DNA of 34,065 nucleotides from positions 1-34,065 of the IMG/VR virus record IMGVR_UViG_3300028146_000026; one strand, given 5' to 3'. Below the pieces are notes generated by a model. That model was given only the letters and a program-made list of their open reading frames with translations. It was not told the DNA's origin and made no database searches. Every line of letters starts with the position of its first letter. Position 1 is the first letter of the stretch. This stretch comes from a virus. This document shows, in pieces, positions 1 to 6,901 of the stretch. The position numbers and the translations under genes were made by a program.

Positions 1-58
1 CCCACCCCAACTAGTCTAGCGGCTCCGAAGGGCTGGCCGACAACCTGAGAGGCCCGCC

Positions 59-1141
59 GTGAATGACCAACTCTTCCAGCTCCTCCTTGTCTCCATCGGT
101 GGCGACAAGCTCGCCATTATCGGCCTCCTCCTCCTCCTCGCGTGGTCGGCGGGTCTTCTGGGTGGCTCTGGCGCTGGTCGTGTTGTCACAGACCCCCACT
201 ATCCTCCTCCTCCTCCACCACCTCCGCCCCCACCCCCTCCAGGTCCCCCTCTACGAAGCGCCAAAGGATCCTGGTATTCCCAGTATCAAGGAAAATACGT
301 CTGGGTCGATAACGGAGACGCCCCCGGCAGTAATGCCCTCGGCGTGCCCGATGCCGATCAAGGCATCTCTTTCCTCGACCGATCGAGCCTCGGCCGGTGG
401 TTCGAAGTCCACGCACCAAACGGTATCGTCTCGATCGAACAGCAAACCGATATCGGCCCGGCGAGTTCAACGGGCAGAGGCATCGATATCTCGGCAGCCT
501 GCGCGGAACGCTTCGGATATTCGCCGAAAACCTTCCCCACAGACGGCACATTCCAATGGCGACCGGTCCCAGCGCCGGCAGAAGTAGCAGGCCTTTCGCC
601 TGTCGCGCAGGCCATAGCCTACCAGAAGGTTCGCGGCACTGCGCCAACGCCGACGCCGCCGGCGACGAGCACGCCACCATGGCTAACGCTCGCCCGCTCA
701 TTGATCGGCATCAACGAGAGCGACAATCCCTCCCAGATCGTCAATTGGTCGAAGGCCATCGCGGCGAAGTTCCCGGATATGGCATCCTATTCCGCGCAGT
801 ACACGTCAGCAACCATTCCGTGGTGCGGTCAGTTCGTGGCTTACGTGCTTTCCCAAAGCGGAATCCGTCCCGTCTATGGCCCGACAGATACCGACAAATA
901 TTTGTGGGCCTTTGCATGGGAGGATTGGGGCACGGACGCCACCGGCAATCCACAGCCGGGGGATGTCCTCGTGTTCAAATGGTCCAGCGGTGGCGGGCAC
1001 GTGACGCTTTACGATCATGAAGTGGATGATGACTATTACCATTGCACCGGAGGAAATCAGGGCAACCCCGGCCAAGTCTCGACTGAATCAATGCCCATGT
1101 CGGCCTGCGTAGCAATCCGCAGACCACCCTCATCCCGATAG
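59..1141 (+). CDS. Membrane-anchored endolysin with RlpA-like and NlpC/P60-like (TIGR02594) domains
   Basis: Predicted cell-wall hydrolase of 360 residues. A hydrophobic, Gly/Ala-rich segment at about residues 16-40 looks like a signal anchor or SAR segment. It is followed by 13 consecutive prolines (49-61). Residues ~65-190 resemble an RlpA-like double-psi beta-barrel (motifs QTDIGP and GRGIDIS). Residues ~205-355 match the TIGR02594 cysteine-peptidase type: the WCGQF cysteine near residue 258 and the GHVTLY histidine near 318 are the likely catalytic pair. The start is GTG at 59 with GAGAGG six bases upstream (47-52). It is the first gene of a run of small membrane-protein genes, which supports a role in lysis. 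The domain calls are motif-based; the SAR behaviour is inferred. Confidence 0.82.
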   Translation: MNDQLFQLLLVSIGGDKLAIIGLLLLLAWSAGLLGGSGAGRVVTDPHYPPPPPPPPPPPPPGPPLRSAKGSWYSQYQGKYVWVDNGDAPGSNALGVPDADQGISFLDRSSLGRWFEVHAPNGIVSIEQQTDIGPASSTGRGIDISAACAERFGYSPKTFPTDGTFQWRPVPAPAEVAGLSPVAQAIAYQKVRGTAPTPTPPATSTPPWLTLARSLIGINESDNPSQIVNWSKAIAAKFPDMASYSAQYTSATIPWCGQFVAYVLSQSGIRPVYGPTDTDKYLWAFAWEDWGTDATGNPQPGDVLVFKWSSGGGHVTLYDHEVDDDYYHCTGGNQGNPGQVSTESMPMSACVAIRRPPSSR

Positions 1142-1150
1142 GAGGCCGTC

Positions 1151-1399
1151 ATGGCCTGCATCCTTAATCCAGCTTTCTGGGTGTACCTGATTTGTATGAT
1201 CGGGTTCATCATGATCATCCGTCTGGTGATCCCATGGTTTATCGGCTTCTTCGGGTTTCCTGAGCCCGTCGCACAGGTGATTATGATCATTCTCTGGGTC
1301 GTAATCGCGTGCCTCGGCGTTTATTTCCTATTCGGTCTGCTGAGTTGCCTATTCAGCGGGGGCGGCCTTGGCCCGCTGACCTTCCCCCACGGCAGATGA
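1151..1399 (+). CDS. Small two-helix membrane protein, lysis-cassette candidate
   Basis: This 82-residue protein is almost entirely hydrophobic, with two predicted transmembrane helices (about residues 9-33 and 41-68) separated by a short Phe/Gly/Pro turn. An AGGAGG-like site (TAGGAGG at 1139-1145) precedes the ATG. Its position directly after the endolysin, its size and its topology fit a holin, but no holin family motif is recognisable, so the function is inferred from context. Its stop codon overlaps the ATG of the next gene in an ATGA junction. Confidence 0.7.
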   Translation: MACILNPAFWVYLICMIGFIMIIRLVIPWFIGFFGFPEPVAQVIMIILWVVIACLGVYFLFGLLSCLFSGGGLGPLTFPHGR

Positions 1400-1605
1400 A
1401 TACGATCGAAGAAGGCGCAAAGGTAGCGAGTGGTTTCATTGAGGCAATGAAGCGCGAGCCCTTGGCGCTCGCTCTGGTCGTGATGAATCTATCGCTGCTT
1501 GTCCTCTTCTATATCCTGATGACGCACCGAGAGCGCGAAATAGAGTTGATCTATGCAGACAAGAAAGAAGTCCGCGAGATGCTAGCGCGGTGCGTCGTGC
1601 CGTGA
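1396..1605 (+). CDS. Small single-span membrane protein
   Basis: This 69-residue protein has one central transmembrane helix (about residues 24-43) followed by a charged, probably helical tail rich in Glu and Lys. The ATG at 1396 overlaps the stop of the preceding gene (ATGA), so translation is probably coupled. The reading frame stays open upstream to 1309, but that extension lies inside the neighbouring gene and reads as out-of-frame sequence. The protein could be a holin, antiholin or spanin-like component of the lysis cassette; no specific family is recognised. Confidence 0.66.
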   Translation: MNTIEEGAKVASGFIEAMKREPLALALVVMNLSLLVLFYILMTHREREIELIYADKKEVREMLARCVVP

Positions 1606-1800
1606 ATGATCGGTTTTGTCACATATGGGATTTCGACCTATCAGATGGTGGAAATCACCGAAGACCAGATGGATGAACTCGTCCGCAATGGCGGCGACGG
1701 CCGCGAGTGGCCGCATCGATTCTCTCCGGTGACCAAGCGCATTTGGCCGCCGCTCAGGCCAAATGGGGAGGCATTCTTCCGTGGCGATATCGTTCGCTGA
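1606..1800 (+). CDS. Hypothetical protein in the lysis cassette
   Basis: A 64-residue soluble protein whose ATG immediately follows the previous stop codon (TGAATG). The first half is acidic and the second half basic, with several Trp and Pro residues. No strong Shine-Dalgarno sequence is visible, so the gene probably depends on translational coupling. Its end overlaps the next gene by 20 bases. No family is recognised and the gene call rests on its place in a compact cassette. Confidence 0.48.
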   Translation: MIGFVTYGISTYQMVEITEDQMDELVRNGGDGREWPHRFSPVTKRIWPPLRPNGEAFFRGDIVR

Positions 1801-1981
1801 AATCGCGCAACTGATCACAGCCATAGCCGCACTCGGCGCGGTTCTCATGAGTGTCCGCAACGGACACAAGATTCAGGAGGTTCATCTTTCGATCAACAGT
1901 CGCATGGACGAGCTTTTGAAGGCGGCCAGTGAGGCCGCTAGAGCGGCCGGCGCCACAGAAGAACGGAACCGAGAAAAATAA
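1781..1981 (+). CDS. Small membrane protein with C-terminal helix
   Basis: A 66-residue protein with an N-terminal hydrophobic helix (about residues 5-24) and an amphipathic C-terminal helix containing HLSINSRMDELL, a pattern I associate with small membrane proteins of rhizobial phage lysis regions. I chose the GTG at 1781 because GGGGAGG lies at 1765-1771, nine bases upstream; an in-frame ATG at 1763 would precede that site. It overlaps the preceding gene by 20 bases. A holin or antiholin role is possible but unproven. Confidence 0.68.
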   Translation: MAISFAEIAQLITAIAALGAVLMSVRNGHKIQEVHLSINSRMDELLKAASEAARAAGATEERNREK

Positions 1982-2027
1982 GTGGTATGTGCAATACAGC
2001 ACATTCAATGTGAAGTGGAAGCGGTAA

Positions 2028-2354
2028 ATGTTGCCCAACATCGAATGGTCGTTCAACGCTTATACCGTTGGAGCGCTCATTTTTACCGTTTCCGGCTTCT
2101 ATTGGGCGACGAAGATCAGCATGGGTACGCTGGAGAAAAACGTTGTCGGCATCAAAGATGAGCTGCAAAAGCTCACGGAACTAATGAGAGATGTTGCTGT
2201 TCAGAAGACGGAACTGGAAAATCTTCGCGGCTTAGTCACCGCACAGGCCGGCGAACTCCGCACAGTCAATGAGCGACTGTTCAAGATGGCGCAAGGCCAA
2301 GGCTTTATGCAGCGTGAACTTGATGGGGAATACACACGTAAAGGAAAGACGTGA
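2028..2354 (+). CDS. Membrane-anchored coiled-coil protein
   Basis: A 108-residue protein with one N-terminal transmembrane helix (about residues 13-31) followed by roughly 60 residues of heptad-like coiled coil and a basic tail. This layout resembles i-spanin-like or phage structural membrane proteins, but no lipoprotein partner gene with a lipobox is visible nearby. The ATG at 2028 has a weak purine-rich GGAAGCGG upstream. The 46-base gap before it shows nothing notable. Confidence 0.66.
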   Translation: MLPNIEWSFNAYTVGALIFTVSGFYWATKISMGTLEKNVVGIKDELQKLTELMRDVAVQKTELENLRGLVTAQAGELRTVNERLFKMAQGQGFMQRELDGEYTRKGKT

Positions 2355-2357
2355 GCC

Positions 2358-2819
2358 ATGCCTTCGCTCATGGGAATAGCTGGCCACGCGCCCAAGGCGG
2401 TGTCCTATTTTGCCATGTGTCTTCTTTCGATCGCCCTTGGGATTTTCACGGTCAATCAATTTCGAAGACTTTATCTTGCCAACACAAACCCTGTTACCTT
2501 CCATGACATGATCATTGATCCTGATGTCGTGGAACCAGGCGAGCCAATCTTCGTGACGGCCGTCCTGACACGGCACCGCTATTGCCGATCGGATAGAGAT
2601 GAATTCGTCGCTGATGTCGCCACGAACACCAATCAATGGCAGGCCCGTTTTGCGTCAGCCTCGACTGCTCTGGGCTATGTCAGGATTAGGAACAAATACA
2701 CAATCCCAGTGCTGCCGCCGGGCGAGTACGTGTTGCGGATGGTGTCGTTCTATCAATGCAGTGATGGCGACACACACACGATCCATGGGCCAGAGGCAAG
2801 GTTCATCGTTCGGGAATAG
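2358..2819 (+). CDS. Membrane-anchored protein with beta-rich external domain
   Basis: A 153-residue protein with one N-terminal transmembrane helix (about residues 15-35), followed by a domain whose alternating hydrophobic pattern suggests an immunoglobulin-like beta sandwich (residues ~45-150, with PGEPIFVTAVLTR and LPPGEYVLRMVSFYQC). Two or three cysteines could form a disulfide outside the inner membrane. It is the last gene of the lysis cassette, three bases after its neighbour. A host-surface or exclusion role is possible, but no family is recognised. Confidence 0.62.
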   Translation: MPSLMGIAGHAPKAVSYFAMCLLSIALGIFTVNQFRRLYLANTNPVTFHDMIIDPDVVEPGEPIFVTAVLTRHRYCRSDRDEFVADVATNTNQWQARFASASTALGYVRIRNKYTIPVLPPGEYVLRMVSFYQCSDGDTHTIHGPEARFIVRE

Positions 2820-2944
2820 GCCGACTGCCCCAATTCTGCCCGTCGTCCCGCGCCGGGTTCCCGCCATGTTCCGCCACAACCGGCCGTGATCCGCCGCGGA
2901 AGCCCACCAAAAACGGCCATTTTGCTTGCGCCACAGGCATTATG

Positions 2945-2980
2945 AAAAAACGGGCGGCCCTGGGGGATGGGCGCCCGCAA
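2945..2980 (-). terminator. Rho-independent terminator of the integrase operon
   Basis: Read on the minus strand, a GC stem with arms CGGGCG and CGCCCG (2972-2977 and 2951-2956, 15-base loop) is followed directly by six T residues (2950-2945). It lies about 60 bases beyond the integrase stop codon and fits the end of the leftward operon. On the plus strand the hairpin is followed by A residues rather than T, so it should not be efficient for the lysis cassette. Confidence 0.72.
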
Positions 2981-3008
2981 ATAAAAAACTCAATTGTTTC
3001 AACACTGC

Positions 3009-3022
3009 GTTCCACGTGAAAC
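3009..3022. promoter_or_regulatory. parS-like palindrome (candidate ParB binding site)
   Basis: GTTCCACGTGAAAC matches all 14 core positions of the widely conserved bacterial centromere consensus tGTTNCACGTGAAACa; only the outermost base on each side differs. It lies 16 bases beyond the integrase stop, where attP is commonly found. I see no parA or parB gene in the window, so it would have to use host ParB. Whether it is a centromere, part of the attachment site or coincidence cannot be decided from sequence alone. Confidence 0.55.
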
Positions 3023-3037
3023 CTTCCACTGCCCCAT

Positions 3038-4057
3038 CTATGCCCCAACTTTTTTCATCCCCGGCAACTTCTCCACCAACTCCCAAACGTCTCTCGCCTT
3101 GACGTGCGCATACCGTGCGGCGCTCCCCGCGTCCCGCCAGTTGCCTGTGGCCACCAAGCCTTGCACGTCTGTCCCGCCGTACTGCCTCATCCAGCTTGCC
3201 CACGTGTGACGCCACGTATGGAAATTGACCCAACGCAGCCGATGCGGCGGTGATGGCTCGTTGCGCGAAGGGGGCGCCACGCCGCAGGCGAGGCAGGTCG
3301 CGCGCTTCAAATAGACTTTGAGTTGGCCACCATAGCGGAAATCGAAAACGGCCCCGGCGGGCTTCCTTCGTCTCTCCAGATCGCCCACCAAATCTTCCCG
3401 CAGGCGCACCGTGCGTGGATCGTCGTTCTTGGAGGTGCGGATGTAAGCCATCCCATTGTGTATGTCAGGCCATTCAAGGGCCAGTGCCTCTCCAAGACGA
3501 CATCCCATATAGAGCAAGGAACGTAAGAGTAGCGCGAACTCTCCATCGAACGTCTCCGCAGCCTCAATGATCCTGAATGCGTCGTCCGGGTTGAGGTAGT
3601 CCGTCCTGGCCTTCCCCTTCGCGCCTGGAGGCCGGCGAATCCGGAGGGCGGCGCCTTGGTGCCTTAAGATCGCGGCAACGGGGGTATACACACAGCGATT
3701 CCTCGTCGCAGGGGACGCGGCCGGTCTCAAAGCCACAGCCGCGCGATCGATAGCGCCTTGATCTATTTCGCGCCACGCCTTCCCCTCGAAGTGCTTCACC
3801 AGCGCCGCCACATATCTCGGGCTGCCTCCGGTCTGGATGTACGACAGCGCCGCCGCAGCGAAGCTCACGTCTTCACCAGACTGAGCCTGCGTCCATTCCT
3901 TTCGTTCGATCTTTCCTTCGATCTCGTCCCGGATGGCAACAGCGACCGATCTCCGGTGAGTGCCGCTAGACTGGTCAACACGGACTCCGAGGTAGGTGCC
4001 CCGGATGCGCCAGTTCGGCGACGCCCTGGTTTTCCCTGGCTTGTAGACCTTGAGCAT
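3038..4057 (-). CDS. int: Tyrosine-recombinase integrase
   Basis: A 339-residue site-specific recombinase of the phage integrase family. The catalytic set is visible: Arg187 in GCRLGEAL, Lys210 in RTSKNDD, His280 and Arg283 in FHTWRHTWASW, Trp307 at the His/Trp position in GNW, and the nucleophile Tyr316 in AARYAHV. The N-terminal ~60 residues resemble the beta-rich arm-binding or short-form region of alphaproteobacterial phage integrases. A GGGAG five bases upstream of the ATG supports this start. It is the last gene of the leftward operon and its first 193 bases overlap the excisionase-like ORF in another frame. It would catalyse integration and excision at attP, which probably lies downstream near 2820-3037. 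Confidence 0.93.
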   Translation of the reverse strand: MLKVYKPGKTRASPNWRIRGTYLGVRVDQSSGTHRRSVAVAIRDEIEGKIERKEWTQAQSGEDVSFAAAALSYIQTGGSPRYVAALVKHFEGKAWREIDQGAIDRAAVALRPAASPATRNRCVYTPVAAILRHQGAALRIRRPPGAKGKARTDYLNPDDAFRIIEAAETFDGEFALLLRSLLYMGCRLGEALALEWPDIHNGMAYIRTSKNDDPRTVRLREDLVGDLERRRKPAGAVFDFRYGGQLKVYLKRATCLACGVAPPSRNEPSPPHRLRWVNFHTWRHTWASWMRQYGGTDVQGLVATGNWRDAGSAARYAHVKARDVWELVEKLPGMKKVGA

Positions 4058-4221
4058 GCGCGCTCCCGAAGTCGCTGCTTGATTCTGGCGATGTCCTCGG
4101 GATCAAATCGCTTTTTGTGGCCGACCGCTATATAGCAGTCGCGGTTTTCCCGCAGCCACCTGTTCAGCCATCGGACGGTGGCGCCAAGCTCTTCGGCGGC
4201 TTGTTCGAGAGTGAGAGTCAC
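3865..4221 (-). CDS. Excisionase-like helix-turn-helix protein
   Basis: This 118-residue ORF begins with a MerR/excisionase-type helix-turn-helix (residues 1-50; LEQAAEELGATVRWLNRWLRE, then GHKKRFDPEDIARI), the pattern of small DNA-bending directionality factors. The start is GTG at 4221, with GAGGGG somewhat far upstream. The last ~64 codons overlap the integrase gene in a different frame and are low-complexity (Arg, Ser, Thr), so the functional part is probably residues 1-55. Its place just upstream of int supports a role in excision control. The identity is inferred from the fold pattern and context. Confidence 0.68.
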   Translation of the reverse strand: MTLTLEQAAEELGATVRWLNRWLRENRDCYIAVGHKKRFDPEDIARIKQRLRERACSRSTSQGKPGRRRTGASGAPTSESVLTSLAALTGDRSLLPSGTRSKERSNERNGRRLSLVKT

Positions 4222-4229
4222 GGCTTAGC

Positions 4230-4568
4230 CTACCCCTCACCGGCCTGGGATATCTGCGCCAGGGCGGCGCGGGCAATCCCGATTGATGGGGTCTGGCCCT
4301 CAATACCATGAGCGATCTGCTCCAAAGCTGCCTTGGCCTCGGCGAGTTGGGCTTCGGCCTGTTCGGCATCATCTTGCGTCGCGACAAGCATCCGGTTCAT
4401 TTCGGTCATTGCCGCCTCCAACTCCGCAACGCGCTTGCGCAGGGCCTCGGTCTCGGTTCGGAGGCGATCGGCTTCGGTGGGCACAAAGAACCAGCATAAC
4501 TCTCCGTTAGGACCGCGATGCGCGCACCCTCCTGTCGTCTGACACTCGCTGCGCCAACACATATTCAT
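4230..4568 (-). CDS. Hypothetical protein, cysteine-rich head plus coiled coil
   Basis: A 112-residue protein with four cysteines in its first 25 residues (C4, C9, C15, C25) that could bind zinc, followed by a long Ala/Glu/Leu-rich coiled coil (about residues 33-90). GAGGAT lies about eight bases upstream of the ATG. It sits between the annealing-protein gene and the excisionase in the left operon, nine bases from the latter. No family is recognised. Confidence 0.62.
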   Translation of the reverse strand: MNMCWRSECQTTGGCAHRGPNGELCWFFVPTEADRLRTETEALRKRVAELEAAMTEMNRMLVATQDDAEQAEAQLAEAKAALEQIAHGIEGQTPSIGIARAALAQISQAGEG

Positions 4569-4639
4569 GTCGGTTCATCCTCGGGCTGGGGCGGGGAGAT
4601 TTGTGCGAGGGCGGCGCGGCCGAATACGCGGCGTGCCGT

Positions 4640-5686
4640 TCATTCTTTGTCGACCTCTGCCGCTCGTACTTTGGCCTTATCCTTGTCCGCCATCAGTGCC
4701 GCCCGGTATCGCACAGGAACTTGTTTCCACTCCGCGGATAGCGCCGCCATTCCAGCTTCGGCCGCATTAAACAAATCAGTGGCAAACCGCGCTATACTCT
4801 CGGACTCGCTCAAAACCGCCGCCCCACCATTGCCGGGATGAACAGGCGGGGCGGCGGTCATCGCCGGCCGGGAGGGCGTCGGCGATTCAAAATCTTCCGG
4901 TGTCGCGGGGCGCTCGCCATTATCTTCCCACACCACCACGCCATCGGCATCGTGTTCAGCAACGGGAACCACGATGTCTGCTAAGGCTTGCTCTCGTTCC
5001 TCAATTTGAAGTCGCAGGATTTGCTCCCAGTCTTCAGGTAGCTTCTGGAAGCGACCATAATTATCGTTGTACCATTTGCCCAATTGCGAAATGGATGCGC
5101 AGGAAGCCAACTCAGCGCCGAAACGCTCATACATTTCGCGAGCGTCTTTCTTCGGTATCCGACCAGAGGCGGCAATCATGTCCGCCTTTTTCACGATCGC
5201 CGGTCGTTGATCCTTCGGGATTTCATCGACCTCCGTCTCATCCAAGAAGCCGAGGCCGCTAATTGAAAGCGTAACGCGGCGCTTGGCCTTGGTGATGCCC
5301 TTAAGGATCGTATTGGCGCGGGCCTCGCCCTTGAGCGTATCCGGTAGCGCCACGACGCCGAAATCCTCGTCAGTTCTGTTGTCCCGATCCTTCGCCCGAA
5401 CGTGAACGGTAAACAGGCCATCCTCGATGCTGCGGCTGACGATCTCGATCGAGATGCCCCTGATTTTGCGAAGCTGGTCGGCCGCGTCACGCTTGGCATA
5501 GAGCGTCAGTTTGCCGTTTAAAGTGATGTACGCGAAGGGCTGAGTATGCGGGTTCAAGCCCATCGATTGGCAGAGTTGGACATAATAATTCGTCCGCTCC
5601 TCTGGGCTCAGGCGACCAAGATCGCCCTTCGTGATGACGCTTTCGATCACGTCGCCCCGTGCGACAGTACGAGCCGGTACGTTCAT
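4640..5686 (-). CDS. Red-beta/RecT-like single-strand annealing protein
   Basis: A 348-residue protein resembling lambda Bet in its N-terminal two-thirds. LCQSMGLNPHTQPFAYI corresponds to the Bet segment containing YGLNPFT; it is followed by a beta-rich region and then ITKAKRRVTLSISGLGFLDE and EVDEIP, which parallel the Bet CARLAFGF...DEAE region. Such proteins anneal complementary single strands during phage recombination and replication. The C-terminal ~100 residues are Pro/Ala-rich and less conserved. I prefer the ATG at 5686 because AAGGGGG lies five bases upstream; the ATG at 5713 forms an ATGA overlap with the preceding gene but lacks a good ribosome site. I see no partner exonuclease in the window. 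Confidence 0.72.
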   Translation of the reverse strand: MNVPARTVARGDVIESVITKGDLGRLSPEERTNYYVQLCQSMGLNPHTQPFAYITLNGKLTLYAKRDAADQLRKIRGISIEIVSRSIEDGLFTVHVRAKDRDNRTDEDFGVVALPDTLKGEARANTILKGITKAKRRVTLSISGLGFLDETEVDEIPKDQRPAIVKKADMIAASGRIPKKDAREMYERFGAELASCASISQLGKWYNDNYGRFQKLPEDWEQILRLQIEEREQALADIVVPVAEHDADGVVVWEDNGERPATPEDFESPTPSRPAMTAAPPVHPGNGGAAVLSESESIARFATDLFNAAEAGMAALSAEWKQVPVRYRAALMADKDKAKVRAAEVDKE

Positions 5687-5709
5687 TTCATCCCCCTTGT
5701 GAATATCGT

Positions 5710-6021
5710 TCATTGCCCAGTAGCCTTCGCAATGGCGGCGCGAACCTGTTTCTCACAGCGCAGCCCATAGCCTTCGCGCCATTCGTCCATGACCGCCTCT
5801 AGCGCCGCCAGCAAATCCGGTGCGGCGGCGATTAGGCGGGCATTCGCCTCGACCTCAATACTCGTTTGACCGACATGGCGCGTCGCCCATGCGACTATTC
5901 CGCGAGACGGATTGCTGATCTTCCGTTCGTCATGGGATGCGACAACGCCACAGCCGGCATCGGGTGATTTGCCCGAGCACCACCCCTCGGCTATCCACGG
6001 CCCTGGCGTATGATCACTCAC
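5710..6021 (-). CDS. Small phage protein with APDLLAAL motif
   Basis: A 103-residue protein beginning SDHTPGPW and carrying EANARLIAAAPDLLAALE, a signature shared by many small early phage proteins of unknown function (the Ead/Ea22-like neighbourhood). I chose GTG at 6021 because GGGGGAG lies six bases upstream and the SDHTPGPW motif normally starts such proteins; an ATG at 6051 overlapping the previous stop is an alternative. It lies directly upstream of the annealing-protein gene with an ATGA overlap. Confidence 0.7.
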   Translation of the reverse strand: MSDHTPGPWIAEGWCSGKSPDAGCGVVASHDERKISNPSRGIVAWATRHVGQTSIEVEANARLIAAAPDLLAALEAVMDEWREGYGLRCEKQVRAAIAKATGQ

Positions 6022-6047
6022 CAATCGCTCCCCCTCATTAAGATCGT

Positions 6048-6248
6048 TCATCCGACGCAACGTATGTAAGTGACGCGCGCCCGCTCTCCGGTTTTCTTGA
6101 ACCATCGCGCCTTCGCCTTCTCTCGCGCCTTGATGCGTGCGGCACGAATATCGGACTTTTTGAATGAACGAGCGTCGGCTGATGATAAATACATGCCTTC
6201 ACGCGTGCGGGCTTTTGTTTCCAATTCGACGTACCACATTGCAGACAT
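6048..6248 (-). CDS. Small basic hypothetical protein
   Basis: A 66-residue protein, beta-like at its N-terminus and followed by a strongly basic helical stretch rich in Lys, Arg and Ala (about residues 28-50), suggesting nucleic-acid binding. The ATG at 6248 overlaps the previous stop as TGATG; a GTG at 6251, six bases after GGGAG, is equally plausible. Its stop overlaps the ATG at 6051. No family is recognised. Confidence 0.55.
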   Translation of the reverse strand: MSAMWYVELETKARTREGMYLSSADARSFKKSDIRAARIKAREKAKARWFKKTGERARVTYIRCVG

Positions 6249-6619
6249 CACCAATCGCTCCCTTCGGCCAAATCATACGAAATACGATCCATCTGTCCGG
6301 AAAGATCGCTGATCGTGTCGAGGATTTGGAAATGCGCCTCTCGGTCAATCCTGCCCGTGTTCAGCTTGTCTGCCGTGTCATCGATCAGTTCTTCGATGTA
6401 CGCGGCAAAGGCTCTGCCGATTGCCGTGATGTGCTCTGATCGTTCATCCAAGTCTCGGGCATCGGCGACGAAACGGATGATGTTTGGCTGTGACTCGACC
6501 AGCGCGGCGATTAGTTCCGCATAGCGGACGCGGATGCCCTTCTGGACGATCGGCGTCTTAACCTGCTCGGCGATGACCTCGGCGGAAGCCAGAGGATTGA
6601 TACCGATACGCTCATTCAT
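6248..6619 (-). CDS. Hypothetical helical protein
   Basis: A 123-residue, largely alpha-helical, acidic protein with no transmembrane segment. GGAAAGGA lies upstream of the ATG at 6619, and the start overlaps the end of the preceding 29-residue ORF. It ends in a TGATG junction with the next gene. It belongs to the leftward early operon, between tiny membrane ORFs and recombination genes. No family is recognised. Confidence 0.66.
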   Translation of the reverse strand: MNERIGINPLASAEVIAEQVKTPIVQKGIRVRYAELIAALVESQPNIIRFVADARDLDERSEHITAIGRAFAAYIEELIDDTADKLNTGRIDREAHFQILDTISDLSGQMDRISYDLAEGSDW

Positions 6620-6701
6620 GACGCATCCTTTCCATATACAAAATCAGGACAATCTCATTGAAGATGAGCCATAGTTTGAGGGCGACGATCAGGGTTTCCA
6701 T
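6612..6701 (-). CDS. Tiny membrane protein, 29 residues
   Basis: This short ORF encodes 29 residues, with a hydrophobic helix over about residues 4-22 (LIVALKLWLIFNEIVLILY). Its start lies within the end of the preceding 28-residue ORF and its end overlaps the following gene by eight bases. Its coding status rests on the chain of tight overlaps and the consistent hydrophobicity. It also carries the ribosome site of the next gene. Confidence 0.4.
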   Translation of the reverse strand: METLIVALKLWLIFNEIVLILYMERMRHE

Positions 6702-6775
6702 AGCGCGATGATCAGATTGATGCTGAAGCACAGGCCCCAGCCGGCAATGATGCCGAAGAGAAAGCCGGTGATCAC
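6689..6775 (-). CDS. Tiny membrane protein, 28 residues
   Basis: A 28-residue ORF with a GTG start overlapping the stop of the preceding ORF (GTGA). Nearly the whole peptide forms one hydrophobic helix rich in Gly, Ile and Leu. It overlaps the next tiny ORF by 13 bases. No family can be assigned at this length. It is one of three nested membrane ORFs in the left operon. Confidence 0.4.
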   Translation of the reverse strand: MITGFLFGIIAGWGLCFSINLIIALWKP

Positions 6776-6900
6776 GGCTGCACCACGATCCAGAACACGA
6801 CGATGGACGTGGCCAGCGCGCCGATGACGATCAGCTCGAAGCACGCGCCGAGCGATACGGCGATGGCGGCTTCGCGAAGAACTTCCTTGATGGGGGCCAT
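6772..6900 (-). CDS. Small single-span membrane protein, 42 residues
   Basis: This 42-residue ORF has a charged N-terminus (MAPIKEVLREA) and one transmembrane helix over about residues 14-40. The ATG at 6900 follows the previous stop by one base, consistent with coupling. It could act at the membrane early in infection, for example in exclusion or inhibition, but the sequence does not show which. Confidence 0.5.
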   Translation of the reverse strand: MAPIKEVLREAAIAVSLGACFELIVIGALATSIVVFWIVVQP

Positions 6901-6901
6901 A

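Noticed and set aside
186-701. Minus-strand ORF opposite the lysin
   Set aside because: It is an Arg-rich antisense shadow of the lysin gene with no supporting features.
2820-3037. tRNA-like 3' end as an attP core
   Set aside because: I looked for a T-arm (GGTTCRA) with a CCA-type end and found no convincing match, so the attP core is not assigned.
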